The notes: a model not told the origin generated them from the letters alone. A stretch of DNA of 64,000 bases from Streptomyces chrestomyceticus JCM 4735 (GCF_003865135.1 NZ_BHZC01000001.1:8618001-8682000), one strand, 5' to 3'. Positions 35,436 through 44,324 are shown, counted from the stretch's first letter. Numbers and translations: made by a program.

Positions 35436-35762
35436 TCAGCGGTGGCGGGCGGCTTCGCGCAGCCTGCTCGGCTGGCTGCCCCAGTTACGGGTGCGGGCCA
35501 GGATGCGGCGCCGGTGGCCGAAGGCGTGCAGGCGCTCCACGAAGTGCAGACCCGCCGAGTCCATGAAGGTGACCTCCGCGATGTCCAGGGTGACACTGCT
35601 GGTCATGGACGGCAGACCGGCCAGAGCCTGGTCGAGAAGGCGTACGGAAACGCAGTCGATCTCTCCTCTCGGGCTGAGGACGGCCCGGTCGCCGTGCAGC
35701 CGGGTGCGGACCGTCAAGATGTTCAGGAAGTCCGGGCCAGACAGTTCTGTCTCAGGGGCCAT
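35436..35762 (-). CDS. STAS-domain anti-sigma factor antagonist
   Basis: This 108-residue STAS protein has the canonical phosphosite region VTLDIAEVTFMDSAGLHFVE, so unlike its relative at 23395 it can be switched by an anti-sigma kinase. Partner-switching with an anti-sigma factor is the expected role; no kinase gene is in the window. It starts at the ATG at 35762, divergent from the TetR gene at 35828, with only 65 bp between them. Confidence 0.9.
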   Translation of the reverse strand: MAPETELSGPDFLNILTVRTRLHGDRAVLSPRGEIDCVSVRLLDQALAGLPSMTSSVTLDIAEVTFMDSAGLHFVERLHAFGHRRRILARTRNWGSQPSRLREAARHR

Positions 35763-35827
35763 GCCCTTACCGTGTCAGGGTCGGACGAGCCTGTCCACAA
35801 TCATCACCACGTTGTCAGGGGGACACG

Positions 35828-36523
35828 ATGGCTCCAGGGGACGCGACGGCCGTGGGAACGGCGGTGCCAGTCCGTCCGCCCGCCCAGGCGCGCGAGCGCA
35901 TCCTGGAGACGGCCTACGAGCTGTTCTCCCGGCGCGGAATCCGCGCGGTCGGCGTCGACGAGGTGATCGCCCGCTCCCGTGTGGCCAAGGCCACGCTCTA
36001 CCGCAACTTCCCCTCCAAGGACACCCTGGTCCTGGCGTTCCTCGAACGCCGCGAGGAGCGCTGGACCCGCGGCTACGTGGAGGCCGGGGCACGGCGGCTG
36101 GGCGCGGACCCGGAGGAGCGGCTCCTGGCCGTCTTCGACGTGTTCGACGAGTGGTTCCGCCGGCCCGACTTCGACGCCTGTACGTTCGTGAACGTCCTGC
36201 TGGAGATGGGCTGGGAGCACCCGCTGGGCAAGGCGAGCATCGCCCACCTGGAGAACATCCGCGCCATCCTGCGGTCCCTGGCCGAGGAGGCCGGACTCCG
36301 GGACACCGAGAACTTCGCCCGGTCCTGGCACATCCTCATGAAGGGGTCGATCATCTCGGCGGCCGAGGGCGACAAGGAGGCCGCCCGGCGGGCTCAGGAA
36401 ATGGCTCGTATGCTCATCGAACGGCATCGTCCGGTTGAACAGCCTCGTCCGGCTGACGGTGAGGATGTCCCGGTTGCGGGTGATGGCGGCCCGGCTGCCT
36501 GTGACGACGGCCCGACCGTCTGA
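35828..36523 (+). CDS. TetR-family transcriptional regulator
   Basis: This 231-residue TetR protein has the DNA-binding domain at residues 20-70 (RERILETAYELFSRRGIRAV, VIARSRVAKATLYRNFPSK). A helical ligand domain of the TetR_C group follows (FDACTFVNVLLEMG). The final 30 residues (Pro/Asp/Gly-rich, DGEDVPVAGDGGPAACDDG) are an acidic tail. The target is uncertain: the closest divergent gene encodes the STAS protein, and the P450 lies beyond that. Confidence 0.9.
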   Translation: MAPGDATAVGTAVPVRPPAQARERILETAYELFSRRGIRAVGVDEVIARSRVAKATLYRNFPSKDTLVLAFLERREERWTRGYVEAGARRLGADPEERLLAVFDVFDEWFRRPDFDACTFVNVLLEMGWEHPLGKASIAHLENIRAILRSLAEEAGLRDTENFARSWHILMKGSIISAAEGDKEAARRAQEMARMLIERHRPVEQPRPADGEDVPVAGDGGPAACDDGPTV

Positions 36524-36635
36524 GGCGGCGACCCGGCTGCCCGTGACGACGGCGGGCCCGTGCATCCCGGTCCGCCCCCGACCGCCCGCTGAGACGGCAC
36601 GCCGTACGGTCCGGCCGGGCTGTTAGCTTGGCGCC

Positions 36636-37202
36636 ATGCCCGAGCCCATGGACGCCTTCGACGACGTACGCCCCGCCCTCGACTGCCTGGACCTGCTGCC
36701 CGGCCCGGTCGCCGCCGCGATCCGCGACTGGCGGGGGACCGTGCCCGTCGAACAGTTCCACTACGTGGACACCGACCCCGCGATCGCCGACACCGCCGTC
36801 CTGGTCGGGCAGCACGGCTCCTGGCTCCTGGAGCAGTCGGCGAACTGCGTCGTCGTGGCGGGCAAGCGCGGCGGTGCCGTCACGCTCGCCGCCTGCGTGG
36901 TCCTCTCGCACACCCGGGTCGACGTGAACGGAGCCGTACGGCGCGAGCTGGGCGCCCGCAAGGCGTCCTTCGCCCCCATGGACACCGCGGTCGGCGAGAG
37001 CGGCATGGAGTACGGCGGCATCACCCCGATCGGGCTCCCCGAGAGCTGGCCGCTGCTCCTGGACGCGGCCGTGGTGGACACCCCGTACACGCTGATCGGC
37101 AGCGGCAGCCGGCGCGGCAAGCTCATCGTGCCGGGCAAGGCCCTGGCCGAACTGCCCGGGGTGACCGTTCTCGACGGGCTGGGGACGGTGCCGGGGGAGT
37201 AG
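36636..37202 (+). CDS. YbaK/ProX-type tRNA deacylase domain protein
   Basis: This 188-residue protein is built of one YbaK/aminoacyl-tRNA-editing domain (VVVAGKRGGAVTLAACVVLS, then VGESGMEYGGITPIGLPESW and the final LIVPGKALAEL). Members hydrolyse mischarged aminoacyl-tRNA such as Cys-tRNAPro. The editing Lys and Gly-rich loops appear conserved. It starts at the ATG at 36636. Confidence 0.88.
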   Translation: MPEPMDAFDDVRPALDCLDLLPGPVAAAIRDWRGTVPVEQFHYVDTDPAIADTAVLVGQHGSWLLEQSANCVVVAGKRGGAVTLAACVVLSHTRVDVNGAVRRELGARKASFAPMDTAVGESGMEYGGITPIGLPESWPLLLDAAVVDTPYTLIGSGSRRGKLIVPGKALAELPGVTVLDGLGTVPGE

Positions 37203-37312
37203 TAGGGCGGCTGCTCGCTGTCCGGCTCCTGCCCTGTCGCCGCCCGGAAGCGCGCAGTCTTGGCGGAATCTCCAATAGCCGTACGAGAGGCCGTACCCCG
37301 ATCATTCGCGCC

Positions 37313-38383
37313 ATGGACACCAGGGGGAACACGGACCCGGCCGAGGCCCGTGACGTGGCCGAATTCCTCGCGATGCTGCGGGAGCTCAAGGAGCGCCGGG
37401 GGCTGACGTACCGGCAGCTCGAACAGCGCGCCGCCGAACAGGGCGAAGTACTGGCCCGCAGCACCCTCGCGGACGTCCTGAGCGGCAGACGCCTGCCCCG
37501 CCCGGAAGTCCTGTCCGTCTTCGTACGCGCCTGCGGCGAAAGCAGCGAACGGGCCTCGGCCTGGCTCGACGCCCGCGCGGACGTCGCTGCCAGGTCACGC
37601 ACGGCGAAAACGGGACCGGCCCCGGCGGACGTGACGGAACCGGCGCCGCCCCAGGCCGCTGTGGCGCCCGAGGACGCCGCAGCCAGGCCCCGCAGCGCCC
37701 GCCGCGCGCCTCTCCTGATCGCATCGGGGGTCGTTCTCGTCCTGGCCACCGCCGCTGTCACCGCCTGGATGGCGACTTCCGGCGGTACGTCCTCCGGCAA
37801 CCCGCCTTCCGGCAGCCCGCCCTCCGATGCGGCTCCGCAGTCCAGAGCCCCGTCACGGAACGCCGCGATTCCCGCAGGCTGGATACGGATCCGACCGGCC
37901 GGGGCGCCCACCCTGTGCGTGACCGACGGCCGCGTCCAGGACGGCCGTTACAGCTCATTGGTGGCGGTCCAGCGGCCGTGCGGGGGCGTCGCACCGCAGC
38001 GCACCGAACTCGAACCGGTGGGTACCGACACCTACCGCATCGCGTGGGTGCACCCCGAGCACGGAAAGGGCTGCCTGAAGGCCCTGTCGGGCGGCACGGC
38101 GGACGGCCTGCTCGAACCGTGGGAGTCCTGCGCCCAGGCCAGCAGTTTCCGAGTCGAACCCGACCGCGGCTCCGGCCCCCGCTCCGACTCCGGTCCCGGT
38201 TCCGGACCCTCCGGATCGACCCGGCAGGCGAACGGCGGGAAGCCCGCCCGCTACATCTTCCGCACCGACGGCGAGCAGTGTCTCGGTGTACGCGATGCCC
38301 GTACGACCACCGGGGCCGAGGTGACCCTGCAACGGTGCACCGGCCGCGAGAATCAGACCTTCCTCATCGACCCCGCCCCCTGA
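37313..38383 (+). CDS. Membrane HTH protein with ricin-like C-terminal domain
   Basis: This 356-residue protein has a cytoplasmic XRE-like helix-turn-helix (residues 15-75: RRGLTYRQLEQRAAEQGEVL, LADVLSGRRLPRPEVL). A transmembrane helix follows (LLIASGVVLVLATAAVTAWM, near 130). The extracytoplasmic part is a linker plus a ricin-B-like beta-trefoil (CVTDGRVQDGRY, CLGVRDARTTTGAEVTLQRC). The design suggests sensing of sugars outside and DNA or protein binding inside. Its 3' end overlaps the converging GNAT gene by 20 bp. Confidence 0.88.
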   Translation: MDTRGNTDPAEARDVAEFLAMLRELKERRGLTYRQLEQRAAEQGEVLARSTLADVLSGRRLPRPEVLSVFVRACGESSERASAWLDARADVAARSRTAKTGPAPADVTEPAPPQAAVAPEDAAARPRSARRAPLLIASGVVLVLATAAVTAWMATSGGTSSGNPPSGSPPSDAAPQSRAPSRNAAIPAGWIRIRPAGAPTLCVTDGRVQDGRYSSLVAVQRPCGGVAPQRTELEPVGTDTYRIAWVHPEHGKGCLKALSGGTADGLLEPWESCAQASSFRVEPDRGSGPRSDSGPGSGPSGSTRQANGGKPARYIFRTDGEQCLGVRDARTTTGAEVTLQRCTGRENQTFLIDPAP

Positions 38384-38864
38384 CCCCGGGCCACCCGGAA
38401 CGCACATCCAGGGACAACGGCGTGGAGTGCTCCGCGAACCCGAGGCTTCGGTACAGCCGTTCGGCGTCGGGTGTGGCGTGCAGGTCCACCCGCGAGACAC
38501 CCCGCTCCGCGAAACACTCCAGCAGCGCCTCGGTCGTGGCCCTCGCGTAACCGCGCCCCTGGTACGCCGGATCGGTGCAGACGGTGAACACGAAGCCGAA
38601 CAGTCCCGAAGGATGCCCCGGAGCCGGCAGCCGCTCCTCGACCCGCCCCACCGCACACGCCGCCAGCCCGGCGCCGTCATCGGCCTCCACGACGAACCCG
38701 ACCAGACACGGCACCGCCTCCGAAAGCTGTCGCCGCGCACTCTCGACCGCGTTCCGCTCCCACACCCCGCCCTCGTCCCGTCCGTTCATGGCCCGGAACA
38801 TCAACCGGCGCAGCCGGACGATCTCTTCGGCGTCCCCGGGACCCGCAGCACGTATCGCGATCAT
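38364..38864 (-). CDS. GNAT-family N-acetyltransferase
   Basis: This 166-residue single GNAT domain has the acetyl-CoA pyrophosphate loop (DPAYQGRGYARATTEALL) and a C-terminal RLYRSLGFAEH motif. It transfers an acetyl group to an unknown amine. The final residues are encoded over the end of the converging gene at 37313-38383. Confidence 0.9.
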   Translation of the reverse strand: MIAIRAAGPGDAEEIVRLRRLMFRAMNGRDEGGVWERNAVESARRQLSEAVPCLVGFVVEADDGAGLAACAVGRVEERLPAPGHPSGLFGFVFTVCTDPAYQGRGYARATTEALLECFAERGVSRVDLHATPDAERLYRSLGFAEHSTPLSLDVRSGWPGVRGRGR

Positions 38865-38912
38865 GCCCGGACGCTACCCGCATACGGCGCGCCGGCCTGA
38901 GCCGGGACCGCC

Positions 38913-40043
38913 TCAAGGGGCGGCCCGGGGAACGGTGGCGTCGGGTATGGAGTCAGTGGCGGGGAAGCGGCGGCGGGTGGCGAGGGCGACGTGGACCAGG
39001 CCGATCAGGACGGGGACTTCGATGAGGGGGCCGACGACACCGGCCAGGGCCTGGCCACTGGTGGCGCCGAAGGTGGCGATGGCGACCGCGATGGCCAGTT
39101 CGAAGTTGTTGCCCGCCGCGGTGAAGGCGAGGGTGGTGGCGCGCGGGTAGTCCAGTCCGACCGCCCGGCCCAGAACCATGGAACCAGCCCACATGACGGC
39201 GAAGTACACCAGCAGAGGCAGGGCGATGCGGGCGACGTCCAGGGGCTGGGAGGTGATGGCGTCGCCTTGGAGGGCGAAGAGCACCACGATGGTGAACAGC
39301 AGGCCGTACAGGGCGAACGGTCCGATCCGGGGGACCAGCTTCGTCTCGTACCAGGTGCGGCCCTTGGCCCGCTCGCCCAGGCGGCGGGTGAGGAACCCGG
39401 CGGCGAGCGGGATGCCCAGGAAGGTCAGCACGGAGCGGGCGATCTCCCACACCGACACGTCCAGCGAGGTCTGTTCCAGGCCGAGCCGGCCGGGCAGGAC
39501 GGACAGGTAGAACCAGCCGAGCAGGCTGAACGCCAGGACCTGGAAGACGGAGTTGAGGGCGACCAGGACGGCGGCGGCCTCGCGGTCGCCGCAGGCCAGG
39601 TCGTTCCAGATGACGACCATGGCGATGCAGCGGGCCAGCCCGACGATGATCAGACCGGTGCGGTAGGCGGGCAGGTCCGGCAGGAAGAGCCAGGCCAGGG
39701 CGAACATCAGGGCCGGGCCGGCCAGCCAGTTCAGCACCAGGGACGGGACGAGCAGGCGGCGGTCGCGGGTGACCGCACCCAGGCGGTCGTAGCGGACCTT
39801 GGCCAGCACCGGGTACATCATCACCAGCAGCCCCAGCGCGATGGGCAGCGAGACTCCGGTGACGGTGACTTTCGCCAGGACGTCCCCCAGGCCGGGCACC
39901 AGGCGGCCCAGGCCGAGGCCGACGGCCATCGCGGCGAGGATCCACACCGCCAGCCAGCGGTCGGTGAACGGCAGCCGGGTCGCCACCGGCGCCGTGTCGG
40001 CGGCGGCGGAGGTGGTGGGGGAGGCGGGGGCTGGGGCGCTCAT
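38913..40043 (-). CDS. arsB: Arsenite efflux transporter, ACR3 family
   Basis: This 376-residue bile-acid/arsenite permease of the ACR3 type has ten membrane segments. The transport Cys lies in VGLARCIAMVVIWNDLACGD. Other ACR3 markers are PALMFALAWLFL and the helix-9 region FTAAGNNFELAIAVAIATFG. It exports arsenite using the proton gradient. The ATG at 40043 overlaps the arsR stop (ATGA), so the two are translationally coupled. No arsenate reductase gene is adjacent. Confidence 0.95.
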   Translation of the reverse strand: MSAPAPASPTTSAAADTAPVATRLPFTDRWLAVWILAAMAVGLGLGRLVPGLGDVLAKVTVTGVSLPIALGLLVMMYPVLAKVRYDRLGAVTRDRRLLVPSLVLNWLAGPALMFALAWLFLPDLPAYRTGLIIVGLARCIAMVVIWNDLACGDREAAAVLVALNSVFQVLAFSLLGWFYLSVLPGRLGLEQTSLDVSVWEIARSVLTFLGIPLAAGFLTRRLGERAKGRTWYETKLVPRIGPFALYGLLFTIVVLFALQGDAITSQPLDVARIALPLLVYFAVMWAGSMVLGRAVGLDYPRATTLAFTAAGNNFELAIAVAIATFGATSGQALAGVVGPLIEVPVLIGLVHVALATRRRFPATDSIPDATVPRAAP

Positions 40044-40438
40044 GCGTCGGCCCGGCAGGCGGAGGCGGGCAGCGGGGCGCCGGCGGGGCGGGTGAGGACG
40101 CCCGCGAGGCGGTCGGTCATCTCCGGTACGAGCCGGTAGTGGACCCAGGTGCCCCGGCGTTCGCAGTCGATCAGCCCGGCCTGCCGCAGCAGCTTCAGAT
40201 GGTGGGAGATCGTCGGCTGGGACAGGTCGAAGGCCGGGGTCAGGTCGCAGACGCACACCTCGCCCCCGGCGCGGGAGGCGATCAGCGACAGCAGGCGCAG
40301 CCGCACCGGGTCTCCCAGTGCCTTGAACACCTTCGCCAGCTCCACCGCCTGCTCGTCGTCCAGCGGCGAGGTCAGCAGGTCCGGGCAGTAGACCGCGAGG
40401 CCGTCCTCGCCGAGAAGTCCGAGCTCTTGATTCGACAT
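40040..40438 (-). CDS. arsR: ArsR arsenic-responsive repressor
   Basis: This 132-residue ArsR/SmtB winged-helix metalloregulator has an arsenite-binding motif CVCDL at the start of the recognition-helix region (EVCVCDLTPAFDLSQPTISH), followed by HHLKLLRQAGLI. Arsenite binding would release it from DNA. It is first in the arsR-arsB transcript and divergent from arsI, with two operator-like repeats in the 79-bp spacer. Confidence 0.95.
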   Translation of the reverse strand: MSNQELGLLGEDGLAVYCPDLLTSPLDDEQAVELAKVFKALGDPVRLRLLSLIASRAGGEVCVCDLTPAFDLSQPTISHHLKLLRQAGLIDCERRGTWVHYRLVPEMTDRLAGVLTRPAGAPLPASACRADA

Positions 40439-40446
40439 ACTTCTAT

Positions 40447-40495
40447 ATTGACGAACTTCGATCCAGGGCGCAACCTTGTATCGACAGATATCGAT
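40447..40495. promoter_or_regulatory. Paired ArsR operator half-sites
   Basis: Two 16-bp inverted repeats with the same layout, ATYGA-N6-TCGAT, lie at 40447-40462 and 40480-40495 between the arsR and arsI starts. Their centres are 33 bp apart, about three helical turns. ArsR would bind both and control both directions. Binding is inferred. Confidence 0.7.
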
Positions 40496-40517
40496 TCAGG
40501 CTGTTGGAGGTTCCGTC

Positions 40518-40901
40518 ATGTCGCGAGTCCAACTCGCCCTGCGCGTCCCCGACCTTGAGGCGTCCGTCGCCTTCTACACGAAGCTCTTCGGCACCGAACC
40601 GGCCAAGCGCCGCCCCGGCTACGCCAACTTCGCCATCGCCGAGCCGCCACTGAAGCTCGTACTGCTCGAAGGCCAGGACTCCACAGGGGCCGCCGGGACC
40701 CGGCTCGACCACCTCGGCGTCGAAGTCGAGAGCACCGACCAGGTCACCGCGGCCACCACGCGGCTCAAGGAAGCGGGCCTGGCCACCTTCGAGGAGAACG
40801 ACACCACCTGCTGCTACGCCCTCCAGGACAAGGTCTGGGTGACCGGTCCGGGCAAGGAGCCCTGGGAGGTGTACGTGGTCAAGGCGGATGCCGGCTCGTG
40901 A
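40518..40901 (+). CDS. arsI: ArsI/CadI-type C-As lyase (glyoxalase fold)
   Basis: This 127-residue vicinal-oxygen-chelate protein is an Fe(II)-dependent dioxygenase that cleaves the C-As bond of trivalent organoarsenicals. It has the His ligand in LDHLGVEV, the Glu ligand in PWEVYVV, and the vicinal Cys98-Cys99 pair (TTCCYALQDKVW) that binds methylarsenite. The ATG at 40518 follows TGGAGG. It is divergent from arsR, sharing its operator region. A degenerate second copy lies at 4059-4310. Confidence 0.92.
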   Translation: MSRVQLALRVPDLEASVAFYTKLFGTEPAKRRPGYANFAIAEPPLKLVLLEGQDSTGAAGTRLDHLGVEVESTDQVTAATTRLKEAGLATFEENDTTCCYALQDKVWVTGPGKEPWEVYVVKADAGS

Positions 40902-40943
40902 AGGAGTAGGGAGAAGGGAGTAACGAGGTAAGGGGGTAGGGGC

Positions 40944-41351
40944 TCAGCCCAGCCTGGGTATCTCGATGGCCGGGCAGCGGTCCATCACCATGTCCAGTCC
41001 GGCGGACCTGACCTTCTCGTAGGCCGCTTCGTCGACCACGCCGAGCTGGAACCAGACCGCCTTGGCGCCGATTTCGACCGCTTCATCGGCGATACCGCCT
41101 GCGGCATCGCTGTTGACGAAGACGTCCACGACGTCGACGGGGAACGGTACGGCGGCCAGGCTCGGATAGCCCTGCTCGCCGTGGACCGCTTCGGCTTTCG
41201 GGTGGACCGGGACGATGCGCTTGCCGTACCGCTGGAGGACACCGGCGACGCCGTACGCGGCGCGGTTCCGGTTGGTGGACAGGCCCACGACGGCCCAGGT
41301 GTCGCCGGAGTCCCGAAGGATCCTGCGGATCGTCGCCGGATCGCCGTACAC
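40944..41351 (-). CDS. CoA-binding (YccU-like) protein
   Basis: This 135-residue Rossmann-type CoA-binding domain protein is of the YccU family. It has the start VYGDPATIRRILRD, AVVGLSTNRNRAAYGVAGVL and the end VMDRCPAIEIPRL. The function is unknown; it binds CoA or acyl-CoA. The GTG at 41351 is preferred because GGGAGG lies 5-6 nt upstream and homologues begin with MYGDP. The upstream ATG at 41489 adds a Pro/Arg-rich stretch. Confidence 0.9.
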   Translation of the reverse strand: MYGDPATIRRILRDSGDTWAVVGLSTNRNRAAYGVAGVLQRYGKRIVPVHPKAEAVHGEQGYPSLAAVPFPVDVVDVFVNSDAAGGIADEAVEIGAKAVWFQLGVVDEAAYEKVRSAGLDMVMDRCPAIEIPRLG

Positions 41352-41500
41352 AACTGCCTCCCGTGGGTCGGACCGGGGCCCGTCGGATGCGACCGCGCGG
41401 CGGCGGCCGTCTGGTTTCGACAACGTGGGCGAGGGGGCGAAGATTCCCGGGGCGCGTACGGGGTGCGCCGGGCGCTTCCGGTGGCGCATAGGGTGGCCTG

Positions 41501-42121
41501 ATGCAGGAGCAGTACCGGACTCTCGCGCGCGAGGGTGTTCACGAGATCGAGATCAACAAGTCCCGCTTCATCTGCGCGCTCGCCCCCGTCGCGACCGAGA
41601 CCGAGGCCCAGGACTTCATCGCGCGTATCCGCAAGGAGCACCCCACGGCGCGGCACAACTGCTTCGCGTACGTCCTGGGGGCCGACGGCGGGGTGCAGAG
41701 GGCCAGCGACGACGGCGAACCGGGCGGGACCGCGGGGGTGCCGATGCTGCAGATGCTGGTGCGCCGCGAGGTCAGGTACGTCGTCGCCGTCGTCACCCGC
41801 TACTTCGGCGGCATCAAGCTCGGGGCGGGCGGTCTGATCCGCGCGTACGGGGGTGTCGTGGGGGAGGCCCTGGACGCTCTCGGTACGGTCACCCGGCAGC
41901 GCTTCCGTCTGGTCACGGTCACCGTCGACCACCAGCGCGCGGGGCGGGTGGAGAACGACCTGCGCACCACGGGCCGGGCGGTGCGCGAGGTGACGTACGG
42001 GTCCGACGTACGGATCGAGGTCGGGCTGCCGGAATCGGACCTGGACGCCTTTCGCGCCTGGCTGGCCGATGCGACCGCGGGCACGGCGGGTCTGGAGCTG
42101 GGCGGCGAGGCGTACGGGTAG
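41501..42121 (+). CDS. YigZ/IMPACT-family protein
   Basis: This 206-residue protein has the UPF0029/IMPACT N-terminal domain (INKSRFICALAPVATETEAQ, then RHNCFAYVLG and SDDGEPGGTAGVPMLQML, then VVTRYFGGIKLGAGGLIRAY). It also has a DUF1949-like C-terminal domain. Members bind ribosomes or tRNA-linked factors; the precise role is unclear. It is the divergent neighbour of the CoA-binding gene. Confidence 0.93.
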   Translation: MQEQYRTLAREGVHEIEINKSRFICALAPVATETEAQDFIARIRKEHPTARHNCFAYVLGADGGVQRASDDGEPGGTAGVPMLQMLVRREVRYVVAVVTRYFGGIKLGAGGLIRAYGGVVGEALDALGTVTRQRFRLVTVTVDHQRAGRVENDLRTTGRAVREVTYGSDVRIEVGLPESDLDAFRAWLADATAGTAGLELGGEAYG

Positions 42122-42141
42122 GGGGCGGGGGCGTACCGGGG

Positions 42142-43383
42142 TCAGGTCGGGGTGCGGAGCAGATCTGACACGGTGTCGTACGCCTGCTGGACGAACGGGG
42201 AGCGGAGGCCCGGCGCGCAGTTGGCCAGGGCGACCAGCGCCGTGTCGTGCCGGGGGCTGAAGGCGACGAAGCTCGTGCAGCCGCGGGTGCCGCCCGAGTG
42301 GTGGTAGAGGCCGGAGCCGTCGGCCCGGAGGCGGATGTTCCAGATCAGAGCCAGCCGGGATGTGGTGCGGGGCAGGGCGAGACGGGGGCGGGTGACGTCC
42401 TTCAGGGCGGTACGCAGGGGTGCCGGGGGTGCGCCGGTGACGGCTGCGTGCCGCAGGCCGAAGTCGCTCGGGGCGCCCACGCCCGGGACGTCTGCACCCA
42501 TGACGTCCGCGCCCGGGACGCCCATGCCCATGACGTCCGCGCCCATGACGTCCGCGCCCACGACGTCCGCGCCCATGACGTCCGCGTCCCCCGGGCGGAT
42601 CAGCGCCTCGGCGACCGTCAGCAGGTCGCGGGCGCTGGAGCGGACGGCGCCGGCAGCGGGCAGGCCCGGGATGCCGAACGGCGGGCGGGAGCGGCCGTGC
42701 CCGTAGCCGGTGACCTGCGTGCCGTCGGGAGGCGGGTCGGCGGTGGCGCTGGTGTCGTGCAGGCCGAGGGGGCGCAGGACCCGGGCCGCGAGCAGGTCCT
42801 CGTACGGGAGCCCGCCGGCCGCCCCGCACAGGGCGTGCCCCAGGAGGCCGACACCGAAGTTGGAGTACCGCACGCGGGTGCCGGGCCGGGATCGCAACCG
42901 GGTACGGGCCAGGGCGCGCAGCACGTCCGCGCGCGTGAAGCTCGCGTAGGGGTTGGTCGGGAGACGGCGGATGTCGGAGCGCAGCAGCCCCGGAGGCAGG
43001 CGGGGCAGCCCCGAGGTATGGGTGGCCAGGTGGGTGAGGGTGATGTCCGTACCTCGTACGGGTACGCACGTCCCCGCGGGCAGATGACGGGCGACCGGAT
43101 CATGATGGCCCACCTCGCCCCGGGCGGCCTGCTCGGCGAAGAGCAGCGCGGTGAACGTCTTGCTGAGTGAACCGATTTCGAAACGGGTGGACGGCTCCAC
43201 CGGCACCCCGCCCTCGCGTGCGGTGCTGCCCCGGACGAGGAAGGACCGCTGCCCGCGCCGGTACAGGCCGACGGCGACGGCACTCGCGCCCGGGGCGGCC
43301 GACAGCAGCGCGTCCGCCGTCTCCCACGGCAGCCCTTCGGGCAGGCCGGGCGCCGTCGCGACCGGTGCCTCCGGCTGGATCAT
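42142..43383 (-). CDS. Serine beta-lactamase-family hydrolase
   Basis: This 413-residue class C beta-lactamase/D-alanyl carboxypeptidase-fold protein has the SxxK motif SLSK (in EIGSLSKTFTALLF), YSN as YxN, and HSGG as the third motif (YHHSGGTRGC). No signal peptide is visible, so it may act in the cytoplasm. Residues around 265-300 are an in-frame seven-copy repeat of five residues (GADVM variants). Its ATG overlaps the stop of the preceding gene (ATGA). It is the last of four coupled genes. Confidence 0.9.
   Translation of the reverse strand: MIQPEAPVATAPGLPEGLPWETADALLSAAPGASAVAVGLYRRGQRSFLVRGSTAREGGVPVEPSTRFEIGSLSKTFTALLFAEQAARGEVGHHDPVARHLPAGTCVPVRGTDITLTHLATHTSGLPRLPPGLLRSDIRRLPTNPYASFTRADVLRALARTRLRSRPGTRVRYSNFGVGLLGHALCGAAGGLPYEDLLAARVLRPLGLHDTSATADPPPDGTQVTGYGHGRSRPPFGIPGLPAAGAVRSSARDLLTVAEALIRPGDADVMGADVVGADVMGADVMGMGVPGADVMGADVPGVGAPSDFGLRHAAVTGAPPAPLRTALKDVTRPRLALPRTTSRLALIWNIRLRADGSGLYHHSGGTRGCTSFVAFSPRHDTALVALANCAPGLRSPFVQQAYDTVSDLLRTPT
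42487..42591. repeat. 15-bp tandem repeat inside the beta-lactamase-family gene
   Basis: Seven 15-nt units based on GACGTCCGCGCCCAT run without spacers from 42487 to 42591. They encode repeats of M/P-G-A-D-V on the minus strand. Three copies are near perfect. Length is a multiple of three, so expansion or loss keeps the frame. The repeat lies in a loop between the conserved YSN and HSGG motifs. Confidence 0.9.
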
Positions 43384-44324
43384 GGGCCGGCTGCGCCTGG
43401 TTGCCCTGCGCCGCCCAGCGCGCGGGTGAGGGCTACGGTGCCCGCGACGACGGCCACGACGGTGGGGTGCTGGTGGGCGTCGAAGAGTTCGGCCGGGTCG
43501 CCTTCGACGGGCTGGTCGTCGCGGGGGACCAGTCCGTCCTCGCGCTGGAGGCCGATCAGCCGCTGCCAGTCGTCGGTCTCCGTCCAGGGCTCCGGCAGAC
43601 AGGCGCCGACGATCATCAGCTCGGCCATCAGGTCCCACTGACCGCACTCCGCCCAGATCTCGGTCCACACCGGGAGCCACCGGGTGAGGTACTCCGCGAG
43701 CTCGGCGGGGAGCCGGTCGGGGAGCCGGCCCCAGTCGGTGAGGTGGAAGGCGACGTGGGTGACGCCGTAGCCGGTCAGCCAGTCGATGTGCCAGGGTTCG
43801 GGCGTGGCGCCGAGCCAGGTCGCCCGGGTCAGCGTGGCCCAGTCGTAGGCGGCGGGGCCGTGGTCGAGGCCGATGACGCGCGCGGAGTTGGCGACCGCGA
43901 GCCGCCGGTTCGGTACGTGTTCCACGGCGTGCGTCGAACGCAGCGTGAACGTGTGGGCGGCCAGCCGCTCGAACTGCGGGTGGCGGTAACCGCCGCGGAC
44001 GAAGTGGGCGTAGGTCTCCATCGGGTCCGTCTTGAGCGGGTGCCGCAGCAGCCGCTCGTACAGCAGCGCACCGTTGTCCACCTGCTGCCAGCAGAACTCC
44101 AGCAGCTCACGGGCCAGGGCGAGTTCCGCCGTTCCCGCGACACCGCTGCGCAGGACCAGGGAGGCGGCGAGCGCCGATTCGCCCAGGCCCTTGTAGGTGT
44201 CGGCGTCGTCGACGAGGTCCGCCCGGGGGCAGTCGGAGAGCTTGCCGTGCTCGCGGTTGGCGTGCAGCCAGGCCAGGGCACGGGAGCCGATGGTGTGCGC
44301 GGTCTGTGCCGTGGCCGGGCTCAT
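43380..44324 (-). CDS. Helical protein of unknown function (DUF6895-like)
   Basis: This 314-residue, mostly helical soluble protein has many Trp, His and Arg residues in repeat-like segments: GSRALAWLHANREHGK, HVPNRRLAVANSARVIGLDH, AFHLTDWGRLPDRLPAELAE and WAECGQWDLMAELMIVGACL. From memory it resembles actinobacterial DUF6895 proteins; I am only moderately sure. The fold may be an alpha-toroid. The ATG overlaps the preceding stop (ATGA) behind CTGGAGG. It ends overlapping the beta-lactamase start. Confidence 0.75.
   Translation of the reverse strand: MSPATAQTAHTIGSRALAWLHANREHGKLSDCPRADLVDDADTYKGLGESALAASLVLRSGVAGTAELALARELLEFCWQQVDNGALLYERLLRHPLKTDPMETYAHFVRGGYRHPQFERLAAHTFTLRSTHAVEHVPNRRLAVANSARVIGLDHGPAAYDWATLTRATWLGATPEPWHIDWLTGYGVTHVAFHLTDWGRLPDRLPAELAEYLTRWLPVWTEIWAECGQWDLMAELMIVGACLPEPWTETDDWQRLIGLQREDGLVPRDDQPVEGDPAELFDAHQHPTVVAVVAGTVALTRALGGAGQPGAAGP

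Noticed and set aside
42487..42591. CRISPR-like repeat
   Set aside because: Units are 15 bp, contiguous and in frame with a protein; there are no spacers.
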